This document shows, piece after piece, positions 51,087-58,898 of a DNA stretch of 64,000 nucleotides. Positions within the stretch are counted from its first letter, which is position 1. Each line of letters starts with the position of its first letter. This DNA comes from Fusobacterium_C necrophorum (GTDB taxonomy: Bacteria > Fusobacteriota > Fusobacteriia > Fusobacteriales > Fusobacteriaceae). The translations under genes and the position numbers were made by a program. The notes under the pieces are model-generated. The model worked only from the letters and a program-made list of their open reading frames with translations. It had not been told where the DNA came from and made no database searches. The stretch is from assembly GCF_900104395.1 (NCBI RefSeq), contig NZ_FMXX01000006.1; one strand, written 5' to 3'.

Positions 51087-52531
51087 AGTAACTTCTCCAT
51101 CCTTTCCAAAACTACTTGTTTTCCTTCTTCTAAGGAAATGGTTCTCTTGTGTAATACAGGAAGCTGCTCTATTTTTCTTAGACACTCCGGAATGTTTTCT
51201 CCTGTCAGCTTTTCCAATGCTCTCATAGCATCAAACTCATTTTCTTTTCTTTCTCCTGTCAAAGCTTCTAAAATAGGATTGGAAAATTTATAAGGAGAGG
51301 CCGTTGACACAATAATATTTATGTTTTCATCTCCATATTGCTTAGAAGCATAATAAGCAACTGCCGTATGACTGTCTATCAAGCGCCCCTCTTTGACATA
51401 AGCTTCCCGAATCATTTCTTTACAATTTTCTTCATCACAGAAAACAGCTTCGAAATTCTCTTGAATCTTCTTCAACAGTTCTTCGTCCACCTCATATTTT
51501 CCCTTCTGTATCAAGTCATTCATATATTGAGATACTTTTTCATCATCATGACTCAATAAAAAAAGCAATCTTTCCAGATTACTGGAAACTAAAATATCCA
51601 TGGAAGGAGAGATGGTCTGATAAAATTTTCGATTTCTATCATAGACCCCTGTTTTTATAAATTCTGTTAATACACAATTCTTATTGGAAGCACAAACCAA
51701 TTTATGAATTGGACAGCCTAACAGCTTTGCCAAGTATCCTGCCAAAATATTTCCAAAGTTTCCGCTGGGAACAATAAAGTTTACCTTATCTTTCGAGGTG
51801 ATGCTTCCTTGCTTCAATAACATGGCACAGGCTTTGAAATAATATACTATTTGTGGGACCAATCTTCCGATATTGATAGAATTCGCACTGCTCAACTGTA
51901 GTCGATCGCTCGAAATTTCTTCATAACATCTTTTTACCAGTCGCTGACAGTCATCAAAATTTCCTTGAACAGCAATTACTTCCGTATTCTTTCCCTCTGT
52001 TGTATTCATTTGTCTTTCTTGGATTAGGCTGACTCCCTCCTTTGGATAAAACACAGTAATAAAAGTCTCCTCGCTATCCTTAAATCCTTCCAAAGCAGCC
52101 TTTCCCGTATCCCCACTTGTAGCCGTCAAAATATACACCTTTTTATTTTGAGGAGCGTGGGCCTTTCTTAACAAATGAGGTAATATCGTAAGAGCTATAT
52201 CTTTAAAAGCAGCCGTTGGTCCGTGATACAATTCCAACAAATAATCTTTTCCAATTTTAGAAATTGGAGTAATATCCGAACTTGTAAAATGAGTATCGTA
52301 AGCTTTATGAATACAATCTTTCAATTCTTCTTCTGTAAAATCATCCAAAAAAGAAGAAAGCACTCGATAGGCAATTTCCTGATAGGAAAGATTTAGAATC
52401 TCCTCCATGTCCATTTTTTCAGATATATTCGAAGGAACATACAGACCTCCATTTGCCGCTAAGCCTTTGATAATAGCTTCTTTTGAAAAAACTTTTTCCC
52501 TTTGATTTCTACTATTTACAAATAATCTCAT
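51074..52531 (-). CDS. thrC: Threonine synthase
   Basis: PLP enzyme converting O-phosphohomoserine to threonine. N-terminus MRLFVNSRNQREKVFSKEAI and GLAANGGLYVP are family-like; the PLP lysine is K110 in GPTAAFKDIAL; TATSGDTGKAALEGF binds the cofactor phosphate region. 485 residues puts it in the longer class-I ThrC group. Transcribed as thrC-thrB, divergently from hom-lysC-asd across about 100 nt. AAGGAG lies upstream. Confidence 0.94.
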   Translation of the reverse strand: MRLFVNSRNQREKVFSKEAIIKGLAANGGLYVPSNISEKMDMEEILNLSYQEIAYRVLSSFLDDFTEEELKDCIHKAYDTHFTSSDITPISKIGKDYLLELYHGPTAAFKDIALTILPHLLRKAHAPQNKKVYILTATSGDTGKAALEGFKDSEETFITVFYPKEGVSLIQERQMNTTEGKNTEVIAVQGNFDDCQRLVKRCYEEISSDRLQLSSANSINIGRLVPQIVYYFKACAMLLKQGSITSKDKVNFIVPSGNFGNILAGYLAKLLGCPIHKLVCASNKNCVLTEFIKTGVYDRNRKFYQTISPSMDILVSSNLERLLFLLSHDDEKVSQYMNDLIQKGKYEVDEELLKKIQENFEAVFCDEENCKEMIREAYVKEGRLIDSHTAVAYYASKQYGDENINIIVSTASPYKFSNPILEALTGERKENEFDAMRALEKLTGENIPECLRKIEQLPVLHKRTISLEEGKQVVLERMEKLLCLE

Positions 52532-52548
52532 ATTTTACACATTTCTCC

Positions 52549-52576
52549 TTGACTTATTTTCTAAAAATGATACTAT
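52549..52576 (+). promoter_or_regulatory. Promoter of the hom-lysC-asd operon
   Basis: -35 TTGACT (52549-52554), 16-nt spacer, -10 TACTAT (52571-52576). It lies in the short divergent region with thrC. Confidence 0.6.
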
Positions 52577-52632
52577 ATTTCCAAACAAAATGCAAACTTA
52601 TTTATTACGGAAAATAGATTGGGGGAGTGAAA

Positions 52633-53751
52633 ATGAATATTGCCTTATTAGGTTGTGGCGTTGTTGGAAGTGGAGTGAAAGAAATTTTAGATGCTTCCAA
52701 ACAAGATATCAAGCTTACCAAAATCTTGGTAAAAGATAAAGACGAGATAAGAGAAGCCAGAATGACAACCGATATTCAGGAAATATTAAAAAGTGATGTG
52801 GATGTCATTGTAGAATGTATTGGAGGAATTGACATTCCTTTTCAATATATCAGTCAGGCATTACAACATAAAAAACATGTGGTTACCAGTAATAAGAAAG
52901 TTCTGGCAACCCATTACAGAGAATTGGTAAATATGGCGAGAAAAAATGGAGTGATTCTCGCTTTTGAAGCCAGTGTCGGAGGAGGAATTCCATGGCTGGA
53001 AAATATTCGTCATATCAAAAGAGTGGATCGCATTTCCGCCTTTGAGGGAATTTTCAATGGCACTACAAATTATATTTTAGATAGAATGACTTCTCAGGGA
53101 GTCGACTTTCAGGCAGCTTTACAAGAAGCTCAAGCTCTCGGCTATGCAGAAAGCGATCCGACAGACGATATTGACGGATATGATGTAAAATATAAATGCT
53201 GTCTAACTGCCAATGTCATTTGGAATAGCTCTCTCCCTTTGGAAGATATTCTTTTCTTTGGAATTCGAAATGTGAGGAAAAAAGATATTCTCTATGCCGC
53301 TCAAAAAAATGCTGTCTTGAAACTGACAGGAAAAGCAGTCAAAACAGACAAAGGAATCCAGATTTTAGTAATTCCTGCCTTCCTTTCTTCCCAAGAAAAT
53401 ATGGCACAGCTTCCCAAGAATTTAAACTATGGGAAAATCAAAAGTGAATATCTGGGGGAAAGTTGCTATATAGGACAGGGAGCCGGAAAATACCCGACAG
53501 CTCATGCGGTTATGCAGGATATTCTTTCTATCTCGGAAAAGAGAGAACTGTCCTCTGAAATTTTAGAAGAATTCCCGATCAAACAAGATTATGTTTCTCG
53601 TTTCTATATTCGAGGTCAAAAACTCTCTTCTTTGCAAAATTTTGTGTCAGATATCCTTGATGAAGAAACTATTCTGACAAAGAATGTGAATCTATTGGAA
53701 CTCTTACCTTATATTGATAAAAATACATGGATAGCGGAGATACGATTATGA
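52633..53751 (+). CDS. hom: Homoserine dehydrogenase
   Basis: Reduces aspartate semialdehyde to homoserine. NAD(P)-binding LGCGVVGSGV is at residues 6-15; ATSNKKVLA-like VVTSNKKVLATHY and FEASVGGGIPWLENIR hold the catalytic region, and GIFNGTTNYILDRM follows. 372 residues. A GTG two codons upstream (52627) is possible, but the ATG at 52633 is better placed after GGGGGAG. There is no clear C-terminal ACT domain like that of longer enzymes, only a short ~40-residue tail. Overlaps lysC by ATGA. Confidence 0.92.
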   Translation: MNIALLGCGVVGSGVKEILDASKQDIKLTKILVKDKDEIREARMTTDIQEILKSDVDVIVECIGGIDIPFQYISQALQHKKHVVTSNKKVLATHYRELVNMARKNGVILAFEASVGGGIPWLENIRHIKRVDRISAFEGIFNGTTNYILDRMTSQGVDFQAALQEAQALGYAESDPTDDIDGYDVKYKCCLTANVIWNSSLPLEDILFFGIRNVRKKDILYAAQKNAVLKLTGKAVKTDKGIQILVIPAFLSSQENMAQLPKNLNYGKIKSEYLGESCYIGQGAGKYPTAHAVMQDILSISEKRELSSEILEEFPIKQDYVSRFYIRGQKLSSLQNFVSDILDEETILTKNVNLLELLPYIDKNTWIAEIRL

Positions 53752-55085
53752 TAAAAGTTGTAAAATTTGGAGGAAGTTCTGTTGCCAATGCAGAACAGTT
53801 TAAAAAAGTAAAAAATATTGTAGACAGTGATAACGACCGACGCTTTATCGTTACCAGTGCCTGTGGAAAAACGGATCAGGAAGATCATAAAGTGACGGAT
53901 CTACTTTACCTATGTCATGCCCATATCAAATATGGTGTTCCTTTTGATACGATTTTCGAATTGATTGAAAAAAAATATCGAACTATAAAAGAGGACTTAC
54001 ACCTTTCTATTGATTTGGATCGGGAAATTGATACGATTCGAAAAAAAATGGTAAAAAATGTTAACATTGATTATCTGGTTTCCAGAGGGGAATATCTGAC
54101 CGGACTCTGTCTGGCAGAATATTTGGAGGCTGATTTTATTGATGCAAAGGAAATTATCCTTTTCGACTATAACGGAAAAGTAAACTTTGAAAAAAGTAAA
54201 AAAGCTTTGGAAGCCCGGATAAACAATGGAAAGAAAATTGTTATTCCCGGATTTTACGGTGCTTTTCCCAATGAGAAAATAAAAATTATGTCTCGAGGAG
54301 GAAGTGATATTACAGGAGCCATTATTGCAAATCTCGTGGATGCGGAAATTTATGAAAATTGGACCGATATTTCAGGACTTTTGGTAGCAGACCCGCGTAT
54401 CGTGGAGAAGCCGAAAAGAATTCAGTATATTACCTATGATGAATTGAGAGAGCTTAGCTATATGGGAGCCAATGTATTGCACGATGAAACAATTTTCCCC
54501 GTAAAAGAAAAAAATATTCCCATCAATATTCGAAACACCAACGAACCTGAGAATGAGGGAACCTTGATTATGGACAACTGTCATGAACAAGATAAAATAA
54601 AAGCTCCCGATTTTTTGACAGGAATCGCAGGGAAAAAAGATTTTTCTGTTATCACTTGTACCAAAGCTCATTTATCCAGCGAAATAGGGATATTAAGAAA
54701 AGCCTTACAAGTTTTTGAAGACTTCAATATCAGCGTTGAAAGCGTTCCGGCAGGAATTGATACCTTCAATATCATTGTACAAACACAAGACATCGAAAAA
54801 CATTGCTACGATATTATAGGACGTTTGAAAGAAGAACTGCATTTTGAAAGCATTTCTATCATAGACAACTTATCTCTCGTCGCTGTTGTCGGAAGAGGAA
54901 TGAGTAAAAAGCCGGGAATGTCAGGAAAATTGTTTGCAGAGCTGGGACTTCATGGAATTAACATCAAAACCATCAATCAGGGAATTGATGAAATCAATAT
55001 TATTATTGGAATTGATAACCATGATTTTGAAAAAACCATTAACTGTATTTATGATAAATTTATAAGAAGAGGAGAAGAAATATGA
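53748..55085 (+). CDS. lysC: Aspartate kinase
   Basis: First step of the aspartate pathway, phosphorylating aspartate. 445 residues from the ATG at 53748 (ATGA overlap with hom; CGGAGA upstream); an earlier in-frame start is rejected. KFGGSSVANAEQF and SRGGSDITGAIIA are the amino-acid kinase signatures; two ACT domains (about 305-445; GILRKALQVFEDFNISVESV and LFAELGLHGINIKTINQG) allow feedback control, probably by lysine or threonine. Which effector applies is unknown. Confidence 0.94.
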   Translation: MIKVVKFGGSSVANAEQFKKVKNIVDSDNDRRFIVTSACGKTDQEDHKVTDLLYLCHAHIKYGVPFDTIFELIEKKYRTIKEDLHLSIDLDREIDTIRKKMVKNVNIDYLVSRGEYLTGLCLAEYLEADFIDAKEIILFDYNGKVNFEKSKKALEARINNGKKIVIPGFYGAFPNEKIKIMSRGGSDITGAIIANLVDAEIYENWTDISGLLVADPRIVEKPKRIQYITYDELRELSYMGANVLHDETIFPVKEKNIPINIRNTNEPENEGTLIMDNCHEQDKIKAPDFLTGIAGKKDFSVITCTKAHLSSEIGILRKALQVFEDFNISVESVPAGIDTFNIIVQTQDIEKHCYDIIGRLKEELHFESISIIDNLSLVAVVGRGMSKKPGMSGKLFAELGLHGINIKTINQGIDEINIIIGIDNHDFEKTINCIYDKFIRRGEEI

Positions 55086-56050
55086 AAATTGCAATTTTAG
55101 GAGCAACAGGAGCAGTTGGACAGCAAATGATGAAATGTCTTATAGAACAAGAAATTCCTGTTACCACATTAAAATTACTGGCAAGTGCAAAAAGTGTCGG
55201 AAAGAAATATAGCTTTCAAGGAAAAGAAATCTGTGTTGAAGAAGCAAACGAATCTTCTTTTGAAGGAATGGATATTGTTCTGGGAGCCGTGGAAAGTGAT
55301 ATGGCAAAAAAATTTGCCCCCTTTATCAAAAAAGCGGGAGCAGTTTTTATCGATAACAGCAGTGCCTTTCGCTTGGAGGAAAAAGTTCCTTTGGTCATTC
55401 CGGAAATCAATGGAGAGGATGCCAAACATCATCAAGGAATTATAGCGAACCCAAATTGTTCCACCATCATCGCTCTGATGTCCATTTATGCCGTAGATAA
55501 GCTGTCGAAAATCACAGATATCATTGCCAGTACCTATCAGGCGGTCTCCGGAGCGGGAAACAACGGAATCTACGAACTGGAAGAGCAAATTCTGGCTCTT
55601 CTCAAGGAGAAAAAAATTACTCCAAAAGTATTTTCTCACCAAATCGCCTACAATTGTATTCCCAAAATCAGCGATACTTTGGAAAACGGTTTTACGGCGG
55701 AAGAAATGAAAATGCAAGATGAAGGAAGAAAAATTTTACATAATCCGAATTTAAAAGTAACCTGTACCTGTATCCGAGTTCCCGTGATGAGAAGTCACAG
55801 TATTTCTCTGAGCTTCCGAACCGAAAAAAAATTGTCTATGGAAGAAGTCACAAATGCCATCCAAAATAGCAAAGGAGTTCGTTTGGTCGATCTTCCTATG
55901 CCCCTTAGTACAAGTGAGCAGGATATTGTAGAAGTCGGTAGAATCCGTCAAGATGACGTTATAAACGGCTATGCCCTTTGGTGCTGTGGAGATCAAATTC
56001 GAAAAGGAGCTGCTGCCAATGCAGTTCAAATTATAAAATGTCTCTTCTAA
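55082..56050 (+). CDS. asd: Aspartate-semialdehyde dehydrogenase
   Basis: Reduces aspartyl phosphate to the semialdehyde, the shared precursor for lysine, threonine and methionine. NADP loop GATGAVGQQM (residues 8-17), catalytic cysteine C126 in NPNCSTI, and the family YQAVSGAGNNGI segment; the later IRVPVMRSHS holds the active-site histidine. 322 residues, a typical compact type. Its ATG overlaps the lysC stop. With hom, lysC, thrB and thrC it completes threonine synthesis from aspartate. Confidence 0.94.
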   Translation: MKIAILGATGAVGQQMMKCLIEQEIPVTTLKLLASAKSVGKKYSFQGKEICVEEANESSFEGMDIVLGAVESDMAKKFAPFIKKAGAVFIDNSSAFRLEEKVPLVIPEINGEDAKHHQGIIANPNCSTIIALMSIYAVDKLSKITDIIASTYQAVSGAGNNGIYELEEQILALLKEKKITPKVFSHQIAYNCIPKISDTLENGFTAEEMKMQDEGRKILHNPNLKVTCTCIRVPVMRSHSISLSFRTEKKLSMEEVTNAIQNSKGVRLVDLPMPLSTSEQDIVEVGRIRQDDVINGYALWCCGDQIRKGAAANAVQIIKCLF

Positions 56051-56065
56051 CATGGAATATACAAA

Positions 56066-56098
56066 AAGGCTATCTATTTTAAGATAGCCCTTTCTTTA
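56066..56098. terminator. Bidirectional terminator between asd and the TetR gene
   Basis: GGCTATCT (56068-56075) and AGATAGCC (56082-56089), with a T-rich tail CTTTCTTTATTTT on the plus strand and A-rich flank giving a U-run on the other. Belongs to the same hairpin family as the one at 16810. Confidence 0.75.
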
Positions 56099-56662
56099 TT
56101 TTACTCCATATTCTTCCAATTTTTTGTGAACTAAATATCCAGGTCCTCGTAATAAAATATCAATCAATTCTGCTTCTGTCGCTTCTATTTGACCTAAAGC
56201 AATAAAACTTGCCAAGCCTTGAGCATAAGTCCAACAATCAAAGAACAATTCTGTTCTTCTTTCTTCTGAGATATTATCAAAACGACTGTCTTTGATAATT
56301 TCTTGTTGCGAAACTTCTCGAAATTGTTCTATAATATTTTCTTCTATATTTGGATTTAAAAAGATATTTTGAAAAAGATTACTCTCTTCTTTTGCAAAAA
56401 TACAAAATCCCAGTCCCATATTTAAAAAAGGTAATTCTGTTCTATTATTTTGAATATACTCTAAAAATAATGCTTTTGCCTTTTGTATTAAAACCTCTTT
56501 TAATTCTTCCATAGAGCGAAAAGAATTATAGATAGGAGCTGGAGAAGCCTTCATGTAATCTCCTAATTTTCTAGCTGTAATTGCTTCCATCCCTTCTTTT
56601 TTCAACATTTTAAACGCTTTTTCAATAATTTTTTCTCTGTCGAAAACCACTCTTCTAGCCAT
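56096..56662 (-). CDS. TetR/AcrR family regulator
   Basis: 188 residues with an N-terminal TetR helix-turn-helix (about 1-50: IIEKAFKMLKKEGMEAITARKLGDYMKASPAPIYNSF), then a helical ligand domain. It lies 29 nt downstream of the FadL-type porin gene on the same strand, so it probably regulates that gene. GGAGGTG precedes the ATG, and a TATAAT overlapping the end of the porin gene might give it a separate promoter. Confidence 0.85.
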   Translation of the reverse strand: MARRVVFDREKIIEKAFKMLKKEGMEAITARKLGDYMKASPAPIYNSFRSMEELKEVLIQKAKALFLEYIQNNRTELPFLNMGLGFCIFAKEESNLFQNIFLNPNIEENIIEQFREVSQQEIIKDSRFDNISEERRTELFFDCWTYAQGLASFIALGQIEATEAELIDILLRGPGYLVHKKLEEYGVK

Positions 56663-56691
56663 GATCTTACACCTCCTCTATGGATATTATA

Positions 56692-58101
56692 CTAGAATTT
56701 TTTGGTAAAGCCAAGCCCAAAAGCAGTAATACTTTTTCTGTATTTTTGTTGTTCATTTACATTTTGCAATTGTTTTATCATGGAATCCGTCTTTTTAGCA
56801 ACTCTTCCTTTGATATCTCCCTCTTCCGATCTATAAAAATAGTGTCCTACAGTTGCTGTTAATTCTAAAGTAGGGCTATATTGATATTTCACTCCTGTTC
56901 CTAACATGATAGAATCCAAAGCATATTCCACATCACTATAACTTTCCTTTAATGCTCCTGTTTTTGCATAGTTAATAGAAGCTAGCAAAGTCCATTTTTC
57001 ATTTAATTTATATTCATTTCCGAAAGCCACTTCAAAGCCATTTTTGTATTTTTGTCCATCCATTTTAGCATTTTTATTGAAATAATAATTTACAGATAGA
57101 CCAGTTTTCCATGTATCTGATACCTGATAAGTTGTTCCTAATGCTAAAATAGCTGGTAAATCCCTTCTTACTTTCTTTCCATCTTTATATTGAGGATAAT
57201 ATAAATCAGAAGTAAATCCGATATGCTTTATTCCCCCTACTGTAGGAATGCTAATTTCTTTTTCGCTTGTAGAAGCTTTGAAATTTAATTTTACTCTAGA
57301 ATCGTATCTCATTCCAACATTCCACTTATCATTTACCTTGTAGTTCGCTCCCAATACAAATCCAAATCCTTTTGCTCTTCTTTTAGAATCAATTTCTGCT
57401 TCTAAAGGCAATTTTGCTAAAACAGGATCCAAATTTGGAGAATCTGGGGAATATGCTTTTAATTTAATGTTTCCCTCTAAATCTCTTCTTCCATGTACAA
57501 ATCGAATTCCTGCAGAAAGAGATAATTTATCATTCACTTGAAATGCTTTTCCTAATGTCATTTGACTGTATAGATTACTTCCTTTTGCTCTTGTTCCATC
57601 TAAAACTTGAACTGCCACTTTTTTTCCAGCTAATGTAGATGGAATTGTTGGCATACCAAAAGCAGCTGAATTTAAATATCCGACTTTTAAATTTGCCACT
57701 AAATCAGGAATAATTGCAGTTCCTACTACTCCATGTTTATAGTTTAATGTTCCTCCTCCCGCAATAGCACTAAAAGTAAAATAAGTCGAACTATCTTTGT
57801 TTACTTTCGTCAATGCAATACTTGGAACAGGTTGTATAAAAATAGCTTTATATTCTTTCTCTTTGTATTCTGATTGCTCATGTCCAGCTGCTATTTGTAA
57901 TCCACCATTGATATAGAATCCTTCTTCTAGCTGAGTAGTTCCGGCAGGATTGTAATAAGGAGAAACTCCGTTAATTGCTCCATTTTGAGCTTGATTTCCT
58001 AAATATTCTGGTGCATACGTTTGAATATGGTCTATGGATGCTCCATATGCTGTCATGCTTAGTAGACTACTAAGTAATATACATTTTAATTTTAAATTCA
58101 T
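56692..58101 (-). CDS. Outer-membrane protein of the OmpP1/FadL/TodX family
   Basis: 469 residues from the ATG at 58101, chosen because GGGAGG stands before it and a signal peptide follows (MNLKLKCILLSSLLSMTAYG, cleaved near residue 20). The mature protein starts with an OmpP1/FadL-like plug region (YAPEYLGNQAQNGAINGVSPYYNPAG) followed by alternating beta strands and ends in a terminal phenylalanine, as expected for an outer-membrane barrel. The NPAG motif is the FadL hallmark. Family members take up fatty acids or other hydrophobic compounds. Paired with a TetR gene downstream. Confidence 0.9.
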   Translation of the reverse strand: MNLKLKCILLSSLLSMTAYGASIDHIQTYAPEYLGNQAQNGAINGVSPYYNPAGTTQLEEGFYINGGLQIAAGHEQSEYKEKEYKAIFIQPVPSIALTKVNKDSSTYFTFSAIAGGGTLNYKHGVVGTAIIPDLVANLKVGYLNSAAFGMPTIPSTLAGKKVAVQVLDGTRAKGSNLYSQMTLGKAFQVNDKLSLSAGIRFVHGRRDLEGNIKLKAYSPDSPNLDPVLAKLPLEAEIDSKRRAKGFGFVLGANYKVNDKWNVGMRYDSRVKLNFKASTSEKEISIPTVGGIKHIGFTSDLYYPQYKDGKKVRRDLPAILALGTTYQVSDTWKTGLSVNYYFNKNAKMDGQKYKNGFEVAFGNEYKLNEKWTLLASINYAKTGALKESYSDVEYALDSIMLGTGVKYQYSPTLELTATVGHYFYRSEEGDIKGRVAKKTDSMIKQLQNVNEQQKYRKSITAFGLGFTKKF

Positions 58102-58147
58102 TTTTCCTCCCTTAAAATAAAGACATCTGTTTATAACAATACACTTT

Positions 58148-58176
58148 AATATAACATGTGTTTTTAATGATGTCAA
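58148..58176 (-). promoter_or_regulatory. Promoter of the FadL-type gene
   Basis: Minus strand: -35 TTGACA (58176-58171), 17-nt spacer, -10 TATATT (58153-58148), preceded by TGT. Leader about 40 nt. The rest of the gap (58177-58460) holds the lkt terminator and no gene. Confidence 0.8.
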
Positions 58177-58294
58177 GGAATTTTCTATTCTTTTTTACCT
58201 TTCTTCTTCACTTCACTACTGAAAAAATTCAATTTTATTTATAAAAAATATTTTTTATGCTTGTAGAAAAAGAAATGACTTTATGATAAACCAT

Positions 58295-58343
58295 GAAAAA
58301 GAGGATTTCAGAGTTTCTGTTTCCAAAATCTCTAAAATCCTCT
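58295..58343 (-). terminator. Terminator of the lkt operon
   Basis: AGAGGATTT-c-AGAG (58300-58313) and CTCT-a-AAATCCTCT (58330-58343) pair; on the minus strand the stem is followed by TTTTTC. It lies about 120 nt after the lktC stop codon. Confidence 0.75.
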
Positions 58344-58460
58344 CAAAAATTTCATATTCTACTCTTTATCAACAGGATTTGACAAAGATCCCATAATTTC
58401 ATACCTAATTCTTCATCAATTACGAATCAATAGTTCACAAAGAAATGTCAAAATCTGTCC

Positions 58461-58898
58461 TTATTTTTCTTCTGACCAGATTTTTTTCATGAAAGTAGAA
58501 TAATGTTTTGTAATATGCTCCAAGATCACATTTAAAATAGTGTAAACCATTTCTGGATTAAATTCTTCTGCAATGGAGGTTACACAACTATCTAAACAAA
58601 CATCTGCATCCTCTGTCACATAATATTTAAATACTTTGTATTCTCGGTTCAATTCATTGATATAGGAAAGTACCGCTTCTTTATTAGTATCTTTTATGAC
58701 TTTTGGAGCAATTTGCACTCGGATATTCGTATAAATACTGTTATCCATCACAATTACCATAGGTAAATTTTGTCCCTCTACTTCCATAAAACTTCGATAT
58801 ACAACTGTTTCTAACTCATCTTTCACTTCTTCTCTTTCAAAACAAGTTATGTTTGAATTTTTTAAAAACTCACTAAATTTACTCTCTCTTAAATTCAT
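58461..58898 (-). CDS. lktC: LktC-position protein (YbjN-like)
   Basis: 145 residues, acidic, without signal peptide. It occupies the lktC position, immediately downstream of lktA in the lktBAC operon of F. necrophorum. Its start codon overlaps the lktA stop (ATGA), so translation is coupled. The alternating beta/alpha pattern (FMEVEGQNLPMVIVMDNS, IRVQIAPKVI, VLSYINELNREYKVFKYYV, then an amphipathic helix) resembles the YbjN/type III chaperone-like fold. That suggests a cytoplasmic helper for LktA, for example in keeping it secretion-competent; this is inference. No function is established for LktC that I know of. Confidence 0.7.
   Translation of the reverse strand: MNLRESKFSEFLKNSNITCFEREEVKDELETVVYRSFMEVEGQNLPMVIVMDNSIYTNIRVQIAPKVIKDTNKEAVLSYINELNREYKVFKYYVTEDADVCLDSCVTSIAEEFNPEMVYTILNVILEHITKHYSTFMKKIWSEEK

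Noticed and set aside
51087..51185. Extended N-terminus of homoserine kinase (33 more codons)
   Set aside because: Sequence lies inside thrC in another frame and does not resemble ThrB; the family N-terminus begins at 51086.
58102..58176. Longer start of the FadL-type protein
   Set aside because: It would include the promoter and lacks a signal peptide at its beginning; the ATG at 58101 has GGGAGG and a proper signal sequence.
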